Shown here: piece after piece, positions 26,684 to 33,837 of the stretch
How positions within the stretch are numbered: position 1 is the stretch's first letter
How the letters are laid out: every line of letters begins with the position of its first letter
Source of the DNA: an uncultured Chlorobiaceae bacterium
GTDB taxonomy: Bacteria; Bacteroidota; Chlorobiia; Chlorobiales; Chlorobiaceae
DNA: 33,837 bases
Assembly (NCBI GenBank): GCA_903869365.1
Contig: CAIPYV010000005.1
Span: 1-33,837 of the forward strand
Direction: 5' to 3'
The notes under the pieces: generated by a model
What the model saw: the letters and a program-made list of their open reading frames with translations, nothing else
What the model was told of the DNA's origin: nothing
The model's database searches: none
Translations under genes and position numbers: made by a program

Positions 26684-27319
26684 TCAAGCCCCCATGTTGG
26701 CTGGCTGGTTTTCGGAGCTGTTGATGGCGATTACATGCTCATAGCGCTTCTTCAAGGTAGATATCGGTACCTCCCAACCCTCTTCACCCAGCAATTGATC
26801 TTTGATTCTTGCAAACTCTCTGGCATAGTGAAAGCTCCCCTCACCTACTTGAGGGATACCTTTGATAATGCCATCGTACAATCCATCCCAGTTGTCATAA
26901 AAGAGTGTCTCAATTTCTTTGTGTAATACACGGTATGAGTGACCAATTGTTTCTGAGCTTTCATCAAAAGTGACTTCTTTTTGTACGAGAATATTACCAG
27001 TATCGATGCCGGGGTCCATGAGATGAATAGAGACGCCCTTTGGTGTATTTTTAAGGAATGACCATATATTAGGGTTAAACCCGCGATTGTATGGAAGAAA
27101 TGAGATGTGTAAATTGATGAAGCGGTCAGGAAGTGTATCTAACACTTCGGCTTTCAGAATATGCAGGTAGGAATAGCTGATAACGATATCGGGATGCATA
27201 TCGATTATGGTCTTTTTGTCAAGCTTTTCATGCCATTCGATGAGTTCGCCACGCTTTGCCAACCAATTGGATAAGGGAGAACTGACTGCGTCGTTACTGG
27301 TTAAGAAAAGGGTTTTCAT
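26684..27319 (-). CDS. Formyltransferase-fold protein
   Basis: A 211-residue protein with the formyltransferase (Fmt/PurN) catalytic core. NLHISFLPYNRGFNPNIW carries the Asn-x-His pair, and GVSIHLMDPGIDTGNIL carries the catalytic Asp of D-GIDTG. It is shorter than methionyl-tRNA formyltransferase and has no C-terminal tRNA-binding domain, so a small-molecule acceptor (sugar amine or similar) with 10-formyl-THF as donor is likely. ATG at 27319 (MKTLFLTSND) is chosen over a TTG two codons upstream. It is a single gene between the prenyl synthase and the divergent cyclophilin. Confidence 0.75.
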   Translation of the reverse strand: MKTLFLTSNDAVSSPLSNWLAKRGELIEWHEKLDKKTIIDMHPDIVISYSYLHILKAEVLDTLPDRFINLHISFLPYNRGFNPNIWSFLKNTPKGVSIHLMDPGIDTGNILVQKEVTFDESSETIGHSYRVLHKEIETLFYDNWDGLYDGIIKGIPQVGEGSFHYAREFARIKDQLLGEEGWEVPISTLKKRYEHVIAINSSENQPANMGA

Positions 27320-27409
27320 AATCAAAATTGGGTTATCAATATCGCTATCTCACTTCACTCTTGGTATACTTCGCCATGCTATTTATCCGAACTTAACAGG
27401 TAACTTATT

Positions 27410-27973
27410 ATGAAAAAAACATTTCGAATTATTATTGTCTTTTTTGGGCTTGTGACCGCCTTACTTCCGTTGTCCGTTTCTGCCGCACCAGCACTCGATC
27501 CTGAAAACACGATCTATCTCGACCTTCCAACAGGCCGTGTCGTCATTCAGATGCTTCCAAATATCGCCCCCCGCCATGTGCTTCGCATCAAAGAGTTGAC
27601 CCGTAAAGGTTTTTATGACGGACTCTCCTTCCACCGAGTTATACCTGGATTTATGGCACAGACCGGCGATCCGCTCGGTGACGGCTCCGGCGGTTCCGGC
27701 CAAAAGCTTCAAGCAGAATTTTCCCGCGTGCAGCATATCCGGGGAACCGTCTCAATGGCACGCGCCTCTGACCCCAACAGTGCCGACAGCCAGTTTTTCA
27801 TCTGCTTTGCGCCAGCGCCATTCCTCGATGGGCAATACACGGTCTGGGGACATGTGGTATCCGGAATGGAATTTGTGGACAAGATCAAGGCCGGTTCGCA
27901 ATACAACAATGGCGCTGTTTCCAATCCCAGCAGAATAGTACGTATGAAAGTCGCTTCTGATGTAAAACCGTAA
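27410..27973 (+). CDS. Exported cyclophilin-type peptidyl-prolyl isomerase
   Basis: A 187-residue protein that accelerates cis-trans isomerisation of prolyl bonds, probably in the periplasm. The signal peptide is MKKTFRIIIVFFGLVTALL, with likely cleavage after SVSA. Cyclophilin motifs are GFYDGLSFHRVIPGFMAQTG (catalytic Arg), GTVSMARASDPNSADSQFFI and FLDGQYTVWGHV. It is monocistronic as far as can be seen, convergent with the Tim44-like gene. Confidence 0.92.
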   Translation: MKKTFRIIIVFFGLVTALLPLSVSAAPALDPENTIYLDLPTGRVVIQMLPNIAPRHVLRIKELTRKGFYDGLSFHRVIPGFMAQTGDPLGDGSGGSGQKLQAEFSRVQHIRGTVSMARASDPNSADSQFFICFAPAPFLDGQYTVWGHVVSGMEFVDKIKAGSQYNNGAVSNPSRIVRMKVASDVKP

Positions 27974-28047
27974 GCTATGCGCTATTTGAGTGATGGTTTC
28001 CTAATACCAATTTTCATGAGAACAAGAGGGTTTGGTTAAGAAGCAGC

Positions 28048-29556
28048 TTAATGGTTCATTTGTTGATTTTTAGTGAATTCTGAGCGGTTCATCAGGGCGC
28101 TGACTACCCAGTCATTCGCTGTACTGTTGAGCAGACTTCCGCAGAACGAACACTTAATGTCAAGCGTGTCTTTGACTGGACCACCACAAGATGGGCAATT
28201 ATGTTGATAGATTGAGCCCTTTCCGACCCCAGCCTGGGCATCGCGGGTCAGAACAATGACTTCTTCCTTTGTGATAATGTCCGGATCTACCAGCTCCATC
28301 CTCTTGTTCGAAACCAGCACTCGCTGCATCGAGCAGATGATTGCAAAGATGAGGATATTTTTATTGTCCTTCTTCTGTACTCCAATGAGAGTTACTTTGT
28401 TCAGGAAAATGCGATTGAAAATCTCCTGATTTTTTTCAAGCTTTGGAGCAAGTTGCTGGAATAATTCATCTGAAACAAACCTGCGCATCACTGAAGGATC
28501 ATGCATGGCTTTTGCAGCCATAATCTGCATGTATGCGTTTGAAGCCTTATCCTCAACCAGTTGTACTGAAAAATCGCCATAAACTGAGACCATGTCATGT
28601 AGTGTTGTGGCCAGATTACCAGGCTTTTCTGAAAACAGATCATTGCTGTAGTAATCATCTTGTTGGGTAATTTCGGAAAGTATCCAGTCGAACTCACCAG
28701 AGTTGACCATTGCATTACAATATGAACATTTGCAAACCTCGCCTATATTCTCCGGCAGGGGCGCGCCACAGTTAGGACATGTATCTGAATCATAGATGTC
28801 TTTTTTCGATACTCCGCGCTTGCGTATGAAAGACCAGAACTCGACAAAATCCTCTACACCCTCTTCATCCAGCTCATGGTTAAGGGCACATTCGAACTTA
28901 TCGTCCATGCTGGCTTCGATTCCAACCTGCATAATATCATACATACCGTCCTGTTCGATCTTATCGATCCATATATTCGCAATGTTGATATTGCTTACAG
29001 GGTTAGTCTGCTGAAGAAGCTGCATCATCTTGAACTGGGTGTTGAACCGCTGATAGACACCGTCCGTAATGAACCTGCGCATGCGATTCGTATTTTGTTC
29101 AGACCAGGATGTTTGAACTTCAACAAAGGCTTTGTGAACTTTCAACAAGAATTCTGATACATTAAAGTTCGGATTCGTTGCAATAAATTCTTTCCATCCA
29201 TCGACCTGCTCAAAGGACTTTTTTTCATTGCCGACTCTTGTGGCGTTCGTTGCATTCGAAGCTTTCTTTAAAAATAAAACAACTCTGAATGCCAGGTAGA
29301 GGAGTGCAATGAGAATAATAGCTGTCAAGAATGGAGAAAAACCGGAATGGCTGGATCCACTATAGGAGTTAGAGGAATGTCCCCAGTTGGAGGATCCACC
29401 ACTACTGTGCCCGCCTCCCCCTCCATGGCTTCCTCCGCCATGGCTTCCTCCACCACCTCCCCCAGCCCGTGCAATAAGCTCCTCACTGATGAAAGGAATA
29501 CCAAGAAAGGCAAAAGTGCACATAAAAAGGAGCTGTAAAACGTGCCTGGATCTCAT
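28048..29556 (-). CDS. Tim44-like membrane protein with two zinc ribbons
   Basis: A 502-residue protein. An N-terminal hydrophobic signal or anchor (LQLLFMCTFAFLGIPFI) precedes a Gly/Ser/His-rich stretch (about 31-72) and a membrane helix (LTAIILIALLYLAFRVVLFL). Next is a Tim44-like domain (about 115-250: VSEFLLKVHKAFVEVQTSWS), then a first zinc ribbon CPNC...CSYC. A second similar alpha/beta domain is followed by a second ribbon CPSC...CSFC near the C terminus. The Gly-rich-TM-Tim44 layout is known from bacterial proteins of unproven function. It lies 8 bases after the SPFH gene, so they act from one mRNA. Confidence 0.8.
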   Translation of the reverse strand: MRSRHVLQLLFMCTFAFLGIPFISEELIARAGGGGGGSHGGGSHGGGGGHSSGGSSNWGHSSNSYSGSSHSGFSPFLTAIILIALLYLAFRVVLFLKKASNATNATRVGNEKKSFEQVDGWKEFIATNPNFNVSEFLLKVHKAFVEVQTSWSEQNTNRMRRFITDGVYQRFNTQFKMMQLLQQTNPVSNINIANIWIDKIEQDGMYDIMQVGIEASMDDKFECALNHELDEEGVEDFVEFWSFIRKRGVSKKDIYDSDTCPNCGAPLPENIGEVCKCSYCNAMVNSGEFDWILSEITQQDDYYSNDLFSEKPGNLATTLHDMVSVYGDFSVQLVEDKASNAYMQIMAAKAMHDPSVMRRFVSDELFQQLAPKLEKNQEIFNRIFLNKVTLIGVQKKDNKNILIFAIICSMQRVLVSNKRMELVDPDIITKEEVIVLTRDAQAGVGKGSIYQHNCPSCGGPVKDTLDIKCSFCGSLLNSTANDWVVSALMNRSEFTKNQQMNH

Positions 29557-29564
29557 AATATCAA

Positions 29565-30572
29565 TTACAGTTGTGCAAGAATTTGCTGCTTTTTCGTATC
29601 GTATTCTTGTTGGTTGATGAGGTTGTTGTCGAGCATCTGTTTCAATGTAGTAAGCTTGGCCACTGGATCTTCCACTGCAGTTTGCGGTGCATTCATGTTG
29701 GTCATCATGCCGGCCATTGCTTGACCCATTCCAACGCCCGCACCAAGGCCAACTCCCATACCAGCCACCCCGCCCTGGTTCTGAGCCGCATCTCGAAGAG
29801 CTGCTAACTGTTGAACTTGAGCAAAATTCAAACCTACAGCCTGGGCCGCCTGTGCCTCAGCCTGCATATCTGCAATCCGTTGCACTCGATGCTTTGTGTC
29901 ATCATCAAAATCAGTATTTTCGACACGAAAATCCTTAAGCTCAAAACCGAGTGTCAGGAAAATCGGCGCTACCTTTCCCTTCAAACCATCAGCAATTTCA
30001 TTCCTGTTGGCATCAATTTCATTGTACCCGAATTTGGCTTCAGCAAGAAAATCTGTAAGTGGCTGGATAAGCCTTGCCACAATAACAAGACGGAGTTCAT
30101 CAACCAAGAACTCATCTTTCTGACCCATAACATTAATAAAGAAACTTCCCGGATCTGAGATACGAAAAGAGAAATTCCCAAAACCTTTCATCCCAACAGG
30201 AAACTTGTACTGCGGATCGATATATTTCACAGGCCCTGGTGTCCCCCAACCCTGGTTCAAAATTTCAGCTGTCCGAAAAAAATAGATCCCGACCTTGTGC
30301 TCACTTTGGAACGCCTGCATGAATTTTGTGATCGTAGTCCAGAAGGGGATGTTTTCTGTTTTCAAATCTGTAATGCCAGGCTCGGTAATAACAGCTTGCG
30401 GCTTACCCTCATAAACAAAGATCGCGCCTTGTCCAGGTGCAATGATAAGTTTCGAGGCATTTTTGATCTCATCTCCATTATTTGTCCACCGATGGAAAAG
30501 AACATCCGCATCAGGATTTTTCCATTCAATGACTGATCGCAATTGCCCTGTGGCTGAATTCCATAACGACAT
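29565..30572 (-). CDS. SPFH-domain protein with C-terminal SHOCT
   Basis: A 335-residue protein of the YdjI-like group (annotated in databases as virion core protein or SPFH). The SPFH/Band-7-like region spans about 20-260 (SVIEWKNPDADVLFHRW at the start; KGKVAPIFLTLGFELKDFRV near its end). A Gly/Met-rich linker (GVAGMGVGLGAGVGMGQAMAG) follows, then a SHOCT segment, LTTLKQMLDNNLINQQEYDTKK. The frame is open farther upstream, but ATG at 30572 has a GGAG 8 bases before it and matches family starts (MSLWN). It is probably a membrane-associated scaffold. It is translated just before the Tim44-like protein. Confidence 0.85.
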   Translation of the reverse strand: MSLWNSATGQLRSVIEWKNPDADVLFHRWTNNGDEIKNASKLIIAPGQGAIFVYEGKPQAVITEPGITDLKTENIPFWTTITKFMQAFQSEHKVGIYFFRTAEILNQGWGTPGPVKYIDPQYKFPVGMKGFGNFSFRISDPGSFFINVMGQKDEFLVDELRLVIVARLIQPLTDFLAEAKFGYNEIDANRNEIADGLKGKVAPIFLTLGFELKDFRVENTDFDDDTKHRVQRIADMQAEAQAAQAVGLNFAQVQQLAALRDAAQNQGGVAGMGVGLGAGVGMGQAMAGMMTNMNAPQTAVEDPVAKLTTLKQMLDNNLINQQEYDTKKQQILAQL

Positions 30573-30640
30573 ACAAGATACTCCGTTATTACGTTTAATA
30601 TAAACATTGGTTGAACAACCAGGTATAGCAAGAACTTGAT

Positions 30641-31036
30641 TCACCAAATTGTCTTCACAAGTTTTGATGCTCGTAAATTTGAATCTGCTGTCACAAGCGG
30701 TGTGCCCCGAACAATTGAAGTTGCACATATAAGCCTATCTGCGGGATCTAAGTTTATTCCAGAATTAAGAGAAACAGACAGGTCAGTAATTTCTGGAGTG
30801 ATCCTCTCAAATACGTAGTGATTTGCTGCCCTTATAAGGCTGATGAACTCAGCATATGTCGCATCAATAACCAGGCGTTTTTTGGCCATGAGCATAGCAA
30901 TTTCCCAAAGCGATATATCAGCGATGAATATCTTGCCCATTTCATTTGCCTGATCTATCATTTTCCTTGCTTTTGGGGATAGTTTTTGCGGTTGCAATGC
31001 GTCCCAGATTATGATGTGCGTATCAAGCATGATCAT
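30641..31036 (-). CDS. vapC: VapC-type PIN-domain toxin
   Basis: A 131-residue PIN-domain ribonuclease, the toxin of a type II toxin-antitoxin pair. Acidic catalytic residues are visible: D5 (MLDTH), E45 (LWEIA), D100 (DPADRLICATS) and D118 (VTADSN). Its ATG overlaps the TGA of the antitoxin gene (ATGA), so synthesis is coupled. The SPFH gene starts 68 bases downstream; read-through is possible. Targets (tRNA or rRNA) cannot be told from the sequence. Confidence 0.9.
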   Translation of the reverse strand: MIMLDTHIIIWDALQPQKLSPKARKMIDQANEMGKIFIADISLWEIAMLMAKKRLVIDATYAEFISLIRAANHYVFERITPEITDLSVSLNSGINLDPADRLICATSIVRGTPLVTADSNLRASKLVKTIW

Positions 31037-31266
31037 TGGCTAACCGCATTCCAGGTTTCTTCGATAGGTGAGACGACATCTCCGATAAAAGCTCCAGAAC
31101 TCAATTGTTGGAGTACGGCTTTAGCATTTTCTTGTGCAGCATCTGCTGGAACGAGCTGAGCAACTACTTTTCCGCGTGACGTGATCTGAATTTGCGCACC
31201 ATGTTTTATTTCTTCGAGGACTTTCATGAGATTTGCCCGTAATTCGCTCACCGCTATAGTTGTCAT
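31033..31266 (-). CDS. Phd/YefM-type antitoxin (vapB-like)
   Basis: A 77-residue antitoxin. The N-terminal Phd fold (MTTIAVSELRANLMKVLEEI, then ITSRGKVVAQLVP) binds DNA, and the C-terminal part binds and blocks the PIN toxin. The AAGGAG ribosome site lies 7 bases before ATG. The pair is probably autoregulated at the palindrome 31285-31303. The last four bases overlap the toxin start. Confidence 0.9.
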   Translation of the reverse strand: MTTIAVSELRANLMKVLEEIKHGAQIQITSRGKVVAQLVPADAAQENAKAVLQQLSSGAFIGDVVSPIEETWNAVSQ

Positions 31267-31284
31267 CGGTTTACTCCTTTTTTT

Positions 31285-31318
31285 TGTACAAATATAATGT
31301 ACATGAGATGGATATCAA
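31285..31318 (-). promoter_or_regulatory. Promoter and operator of the vapBC-like pair
   Basis: On the minus strand a TTGATA (-35; 31313-31318) and TATATT (-10; 31291-31296) are spaced by 16 bases. Overlapping the -10 is the inverted repeat TGTACA-N7-TGTACA (31285-31303), a natural operator for the Phd-type antitoxin. Two further TTGTAC half-sites lie just upstream (about 31327-31345), suggesting cooperative binding. Confidence 0.65.
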
Positions 31319-31661
31319 AACAAGAAGTACAATTTTGACGTACAAATTAGGGAGGTGCTTAATACCTGCATTCAGAGCAAAGAGCAGCCACAAGCGCCTG
31401 TATATGCCCGTTTCGCCCGTTTCAGCTCAAAATCCAGAAAACGCTTGTCGAATGACACCTTGTGCGCCACGATATTATGACCGGCTATAGCTGGAGGGTG
31501 CGGCGTTAGCGCGATCTGGTGTCTGGAAAACTTGCTTGAATTCAATGTTAATCGGTAGCACTACAATGGATCTTTCACTTCCCTTCCTCTGTAATGTGGA
31601 GTATATCGACCTATTGTGTCTGGCTATAATTTACCTAATGATCCAGTCTGGTGTATATGAT
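31319..31661. other. Intergenic stretch with gene scraps
   Basis: Apart from the exonuclease remnant (31372-31500) and the extra TTGTAC sites, no gene is recognised. The part 31500-31660 gives no similarity I can name. Confidence 0.45.
31372..31500 (-). pseudogene. DnaQ-type (DEDDh) exonuclease remnant
   Basis: The minus strand reads [20 protein letters not shown] then KRAKRAYTG before a TGA. This matches the central Exo II region of DNA polymerase III epsilon/DnaQ-like exonucleases (IVAHN-SFD-RFL--EL), including its catalytic Asp. Neither the N-terminal DxE motif nor the C-terminal HxxxxD is present, so only a fragment of about 40 residues is left. Confidence 0.55.
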
Positions 31662-31799
31662 TCAGTTAAGATCATTTGCTGAGACATTGCTGCTCGCGGA
31701 ACGATCAAAACTCTGAAAAAGTTTTTCGATGAGCTCCGCTCTTTCAACAGGAAGTAAACCAAGCGCATCTTTAAAAATTCGCTCAGCGACTACGGTCAT
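31662..31799 (-). CDS. Truncated addiction-module antitoxin (PF09720-like)
   Basis: A 45-residue frame beginning MTVVAERIFKDALGLLPVER and AELIEKLFQSFD. This is the N-terminal half of the unstable-antitoxin family that usually accompanies ParE/RelE toxins. Normal members are about 70-80 residues with a toxin-binding tail, which is missing. Just upstream in the same frame, LFYSVSGDVIILR resembles a strand pair from a ParE toxin, so the locus is probably a rearranged toxin-antitoxin remnant. Confidence 0.5.
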   Translation of the reverse strand: MTVVAERIFKDALGLLPVERAELIEKLFQSFDRSASSNVSANDLN

Positions 31800-31831
31800 A
31801 TTTTTATCTTTAAAATTCTTTTCAAGGTCTC

Positions 31832-32173
31832 TCAAAATAATAACATCGCCGGATACGGAGTAAAATAACACATTTTATCCTTGCCTAAAGTCTTTCTTAA
31901 TGCACTTGTCGCAACGGGATCAATTGTATAATAATGGCGGCAGAGCTTTTTGAATAACTGCAGCATTTTCTCGTCAAAGCAAAAATCAAGAACTCCATCA
32001 AGGCAGCGCTCAATCCGTTGTGGATTGATATCCTGATCTTTTATTATCGCATCAACCTCTTGTGCATAGAGTACTTCAGCTTGCCGTGCGAGTTGCTGTA
32101 TCTGTGTTGCGAGCGGTCTAATATTTTCAACCAGTTTGTTAATATCTGGAGTGTTCGCACGATTCTTATGCAT
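31832..32173 (-). CDS. Hypothetical 113-residue protein
   Basis: A helical, soluble protein (NKLVENIRPLATQIQQLARQ, CLDGVLDFCFDEKMLQLF, CRHYYTIDPVATSAL). I do not recognise a named family. Its ATG overlaps the TAA of the upstream antidote gene (ATGCATAA), so the two form a coupled unit. The last 20 residues (GKDKMCYFTPYPAMLLF) may be junction sequence, since the upstream part looks better preserved. An unproven third component of a toxin-antitoxin operon is possible. Confidence 0.55.
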   Translation of the reverse strand: MHKNRANTPDINKLVENIRPLATQIQQLARQAEVLYAQEVDAIIKDQDINPQRIERCLDGVLDFCFDEKMLQLFKKLCRHYYTIDPVATSALRKTLGKDKMCYFTPYPAMLLF

Positions 32174-32431
32174 CGATGTGCTGGTTCTCTTTGGTATATG
32201 AAGAGGTTAGCTTGAAGCTGATACCCTCTTTCTTCTTTAAGGCATGAATAACTTGAAATATGTTTTCCATTCTCGGATTACCCGATGGTGCCAACATGCG
32301 ATGTAAACTTCTACTGGATTTATCAACTTCTTTTGCTAATCCTTCAAAACCAATAGTCGAATTTACAAGATCTCGCAGAAGTGCTTTACCAACCGCTGTA
32401 TCACCCTCAAGAAAAGCGCTTTGGACTGTCA
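32166..32431 (-). pseudogene. Addiction-module antidote (HTH) remnant
   Basis: The frame reads FLEGDTAVGKALLRDLVNST, IGFEGLAKEVDKSSRSLHRM and LAPSGNPRMENIFQVIHALK. This is the helix-turn-helix core and C terminus of the HigA-like addiction-module antidote group. No ATG, GTG or TTG precedes this core in the open frame. The start and about 20 N-terminal residues are lost where the gene abuts the DUF4276 fragment. Functional status is doubtful. Confidence 0.65.
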
Positions 32432-32698
32432 GTGCTCCAAATTTTCGAGTGTTGTTACCCAGTTATTGAACAACGGACAAGCTTCTCGCATCTTCGGGAT
32501 GCCGATTGCTGCGGCAATTGCAATTCCAGTTGAAGTTTTTTTTGAACCGATCAGAGAGTTTTACCAGTCTTTTAGACGGAGCTGTCGTGGTATGATCGTT
32601 GATCTTCTCAGGCTCTCCGCATTCCTTAAGAATCTCTTCGATTTTTCTATGTTGCACTCCTAACTTTGCGGCAAGACAAGGTGTATCACTGAAATAGA
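32429..32698 (-). pseudogene. DUF4276 protein, C-terminal remnant with poly-A frameshift
   Basis: The minus strand reads YFSDTPCLAAKLGVQHRKIE, EKINDHTTTAPSKRLVKLSD. After a run of eight A residues it continues in the next frame as TSTGIAIAAAIGIPKMREAC and PLFNNWVTTLENLE. This equals the last 90 residues of DUF4276 (TAPSKRL...GYRK...IGL--IR-ACP-F--W---LE). The N-terminal TOPRIM-like part is missing. DUF4276 proteins pair with the AAA ATPase encoded just upstream; this gene begins at that ATPase's stop. Confidence 0.75.
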
Positions 32699-33180
32699 CT
32701 ATGCATAGCTCGTACCTCCCTGGATGACATTCTTCGACCAGAGCTCGCCCACAGAATAATTATTCAGCCATTCATTGAAATCTTCAAGATTTAATCGTTC
32801 AAAAGTGGATTGACCCTCTTTGCGATTCACGACAACAATATCCTCAATGGAAAACTGATCAAGCAACAGAGGAGATTGCGTGGCAACAATGATCTGAGTC
32901 CGCTTAGCCGCATCCTGAATAAGTTCACCAAGAATCCGGATAGCCTCTGGATGCAAGCCAAGTTCCGGTTCATCAATCACAATGGCTGATGGTGGAAATG
33001 GCTGCAGAAGTGCTGTAGCAAGACAGATGAAGCGAATGGAGCAATCAGAAAGATGATAAGGCTGCATCGGAAAATCGGAACCTTTTTGTCCCCAACTGAG
33101 CTTGACTTTTTCCGCCTCACCCATTTTGAGCACATCCAGGCGAAAATCGTCAAAAAACGGGATGACAAGTCGAACTTTGT
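32699..33180 (-). pseudogene. AAA ATPase (AAA_21/RecF-like), C-terminal remnant
   Basis: From VRLVIPFFDDFRLDVLKMGE the protein follows the C-terminal half of the ABC-type/OLD-like AAA ATPases that are linked to DUF4276: signature region YHLSDCSIRFICLATALLQP, Walker B IVIDEPELGLHPEAI, TQIIVATQSPLLLDQF, the end EWLNNYSVGELWSKNV. Walker A and the whole N-terminal half are absent. The open frame beyond 33180 (to 33322) is antisense to a transposase. The pair was probably a phage-defence unit, now inactive. Confidence 0.75.
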
Positions 33181-33837
33181 GGATCATTTTCTCGCTTCGT
33201 ATACCGAGTCTCCCGAGGTCATTGTCCTGGATTTTGATGATACTGATGATGTTGTTCACGGCAATCAGCAACTGGCCCTGTTCAACGGTTATCATCAGGA
33301 GACCTGCTATCAGCATCTGCATGTGTATGAAGGGTTCAGTGGCAAACTGATCACCACAATACTGCGACCGGGCAAGCGCCCAGGAGGTAAAGAGATCGTT
33401 TCGTACGTTAAACGGATTGCTATAGTGTGACCGGTCTGACCGGCAATAACGTTTTGCTCAAACATGTCGAACCCCTGATTAAATACGTAGAGAAACAACC
33501 AGCAGGCTTCAAACGCTATCACGCTTTCATGTACCAGGCACAGAGCTGGAGCAAGCCTCGCACCGTTGTCGCCAAAGTCGAGATGACCGACATTGGAAAG
33601 TTGAACGTCCGTTTTATCAGCACCGATATGCATAAAGCTAAGGCCAAAGCGCTCTACGAGGATATCTACTGTGCTCGAGGAAATGATGAGTTGTACATAA
33701 AGGATCACAAGACCTACACGAAAAGCGACCGTACCTCCTGTCACCGTTTTCTTGCCAATCAGTTTCGGCTATTTTTGCACTCGGCAGCTTATGTCCTGCT
33801 GCACAGTTTCCGAGACAACTTGCTCAAGGGTACCAGT
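33178..33837 (+). pseudogene. IS1380-type transposase, internally deleted, runs off the window
   Basis: The plus strand reads FVDHFLASYTESPEVIVLDF and DDTDDVVHGNQQLALFNGYH, the catalytic region of IS1380-family DDE transposases. It continues to RPGKRPGGKEIVSYVKRI and then stops at 33430. In another frame VTGLTGNNVLLKHVEPLIK, WSKPRTVVAKVEMTD, ALYEDIYCARG and SDRTSCHRFLANQFRLFLHS follow to the window end, which is the family's C-terminal half. The N-terminal third and the segment between VKRI and VTGL are missing. It abuts the truncated AAA ATPase gene at about 33178, so the deletion there is probably IS-related. Confidence 0.8.

Noticed and set aside
33181-33322. N-terminal extension of the AAA ATPase frame
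   Set aside because: It is antisense to the IS1380 transposase core and has no ATPase motif, so the real remnant ends near 33180.
1-33837. tRNA or rRNA genes
   Set aside because: I looked for T-loop-like GGTTCGA-type sequences with matching stems and for rRNA motifs and found none that fold convincingly; a covariance-model scan was not possible.

Overview
The window looks like a chromosomal segment of a green sulfur bacterium (Chlorobiaceae; Chlorobium/Pelodictyon-like). The main clues are a bchC-type bacteriochlorophyllide dehydrogenase, a DUF3109-rpoN-hslV-hslU-aroQ gene string, folD-radA, and several small families common in Chlorobi. The species cannot be fixed from the sequence alone. 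I saw no rRNA, tRNA or CRISPR array.

Layout. (1) Positions 1-1700 are a toxin-antitoxin-like accessory edge. They hold the tail of a CopG-type antitoxin, decayed DUF4160 and DUF2442 pieces on the plus strand, and an intact DUF4160/DUF2442 pair on the minus strand, tail to tail with the decayed pair. (2) Positions 1706-11181 are a minus-strand block of five large proteins built from immunity and nucleotide-signalling domains. In transcription order they are TIR-TM-Sel1, 2TM-TrkA_N-RyR, SLOG-SLATT, SIR2-TIR (two frameshifts) and nSTAND ATPase with a remnant of a WD40 propeller (one frameshift plus loss of most of the propeller). This is the strongest candidate for an unusual defence system: three intact genes beside two decaying ones. 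An IS3-type transposase scar (about 11460-11640) lies at its right border. (3) Positions 11837-27973 are ordinary chromosome. They carry DoxX and a periplasmic TPR protein, the convergent DUF3109-rpoN-hslVU-aroQ operon, divergent folD-radA, a four-TM membrane protein, bchC followed by two parts of a BMP/nucleoside-type ABC importer, small DUF2934 and 57-aa proteins around a clear terminator, a PASTA protein with a polyprenyl diphosphate synthase, a formyltransferase-fold protein and an exported cyclophilin. (4) Positions 28048-31266 hold a Tim44-like/zinc-ribbon membrane protein and an SPFH-SHOCT protein (one operon), then a vapBC-type pair with a visible operator. (5) Positions 31372-33837 are a second gene graveyard. 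It contains a DnaQ-type exonuclease scrap, a truncated antitoxin, an unknown 113-aa protein, an addiction-module antidote remnant, the C-terminal parts of a DUF4276 protein and its partner AAA ATPase, and an internally deleted IS1380-type transposase that runs off the window.

How it fits together. The housekeeping half links protein quality control (HslUV), alternative sigma factor 54, chorismate synthesis, one-carbon metabolism, recombination and pigment synthesis. The flanks are accessory DNA shaped by toxin-antitoxin turnover, defence genes and IS-mediated deletion. Domain calls were made by eye from motifs. No database search was run.
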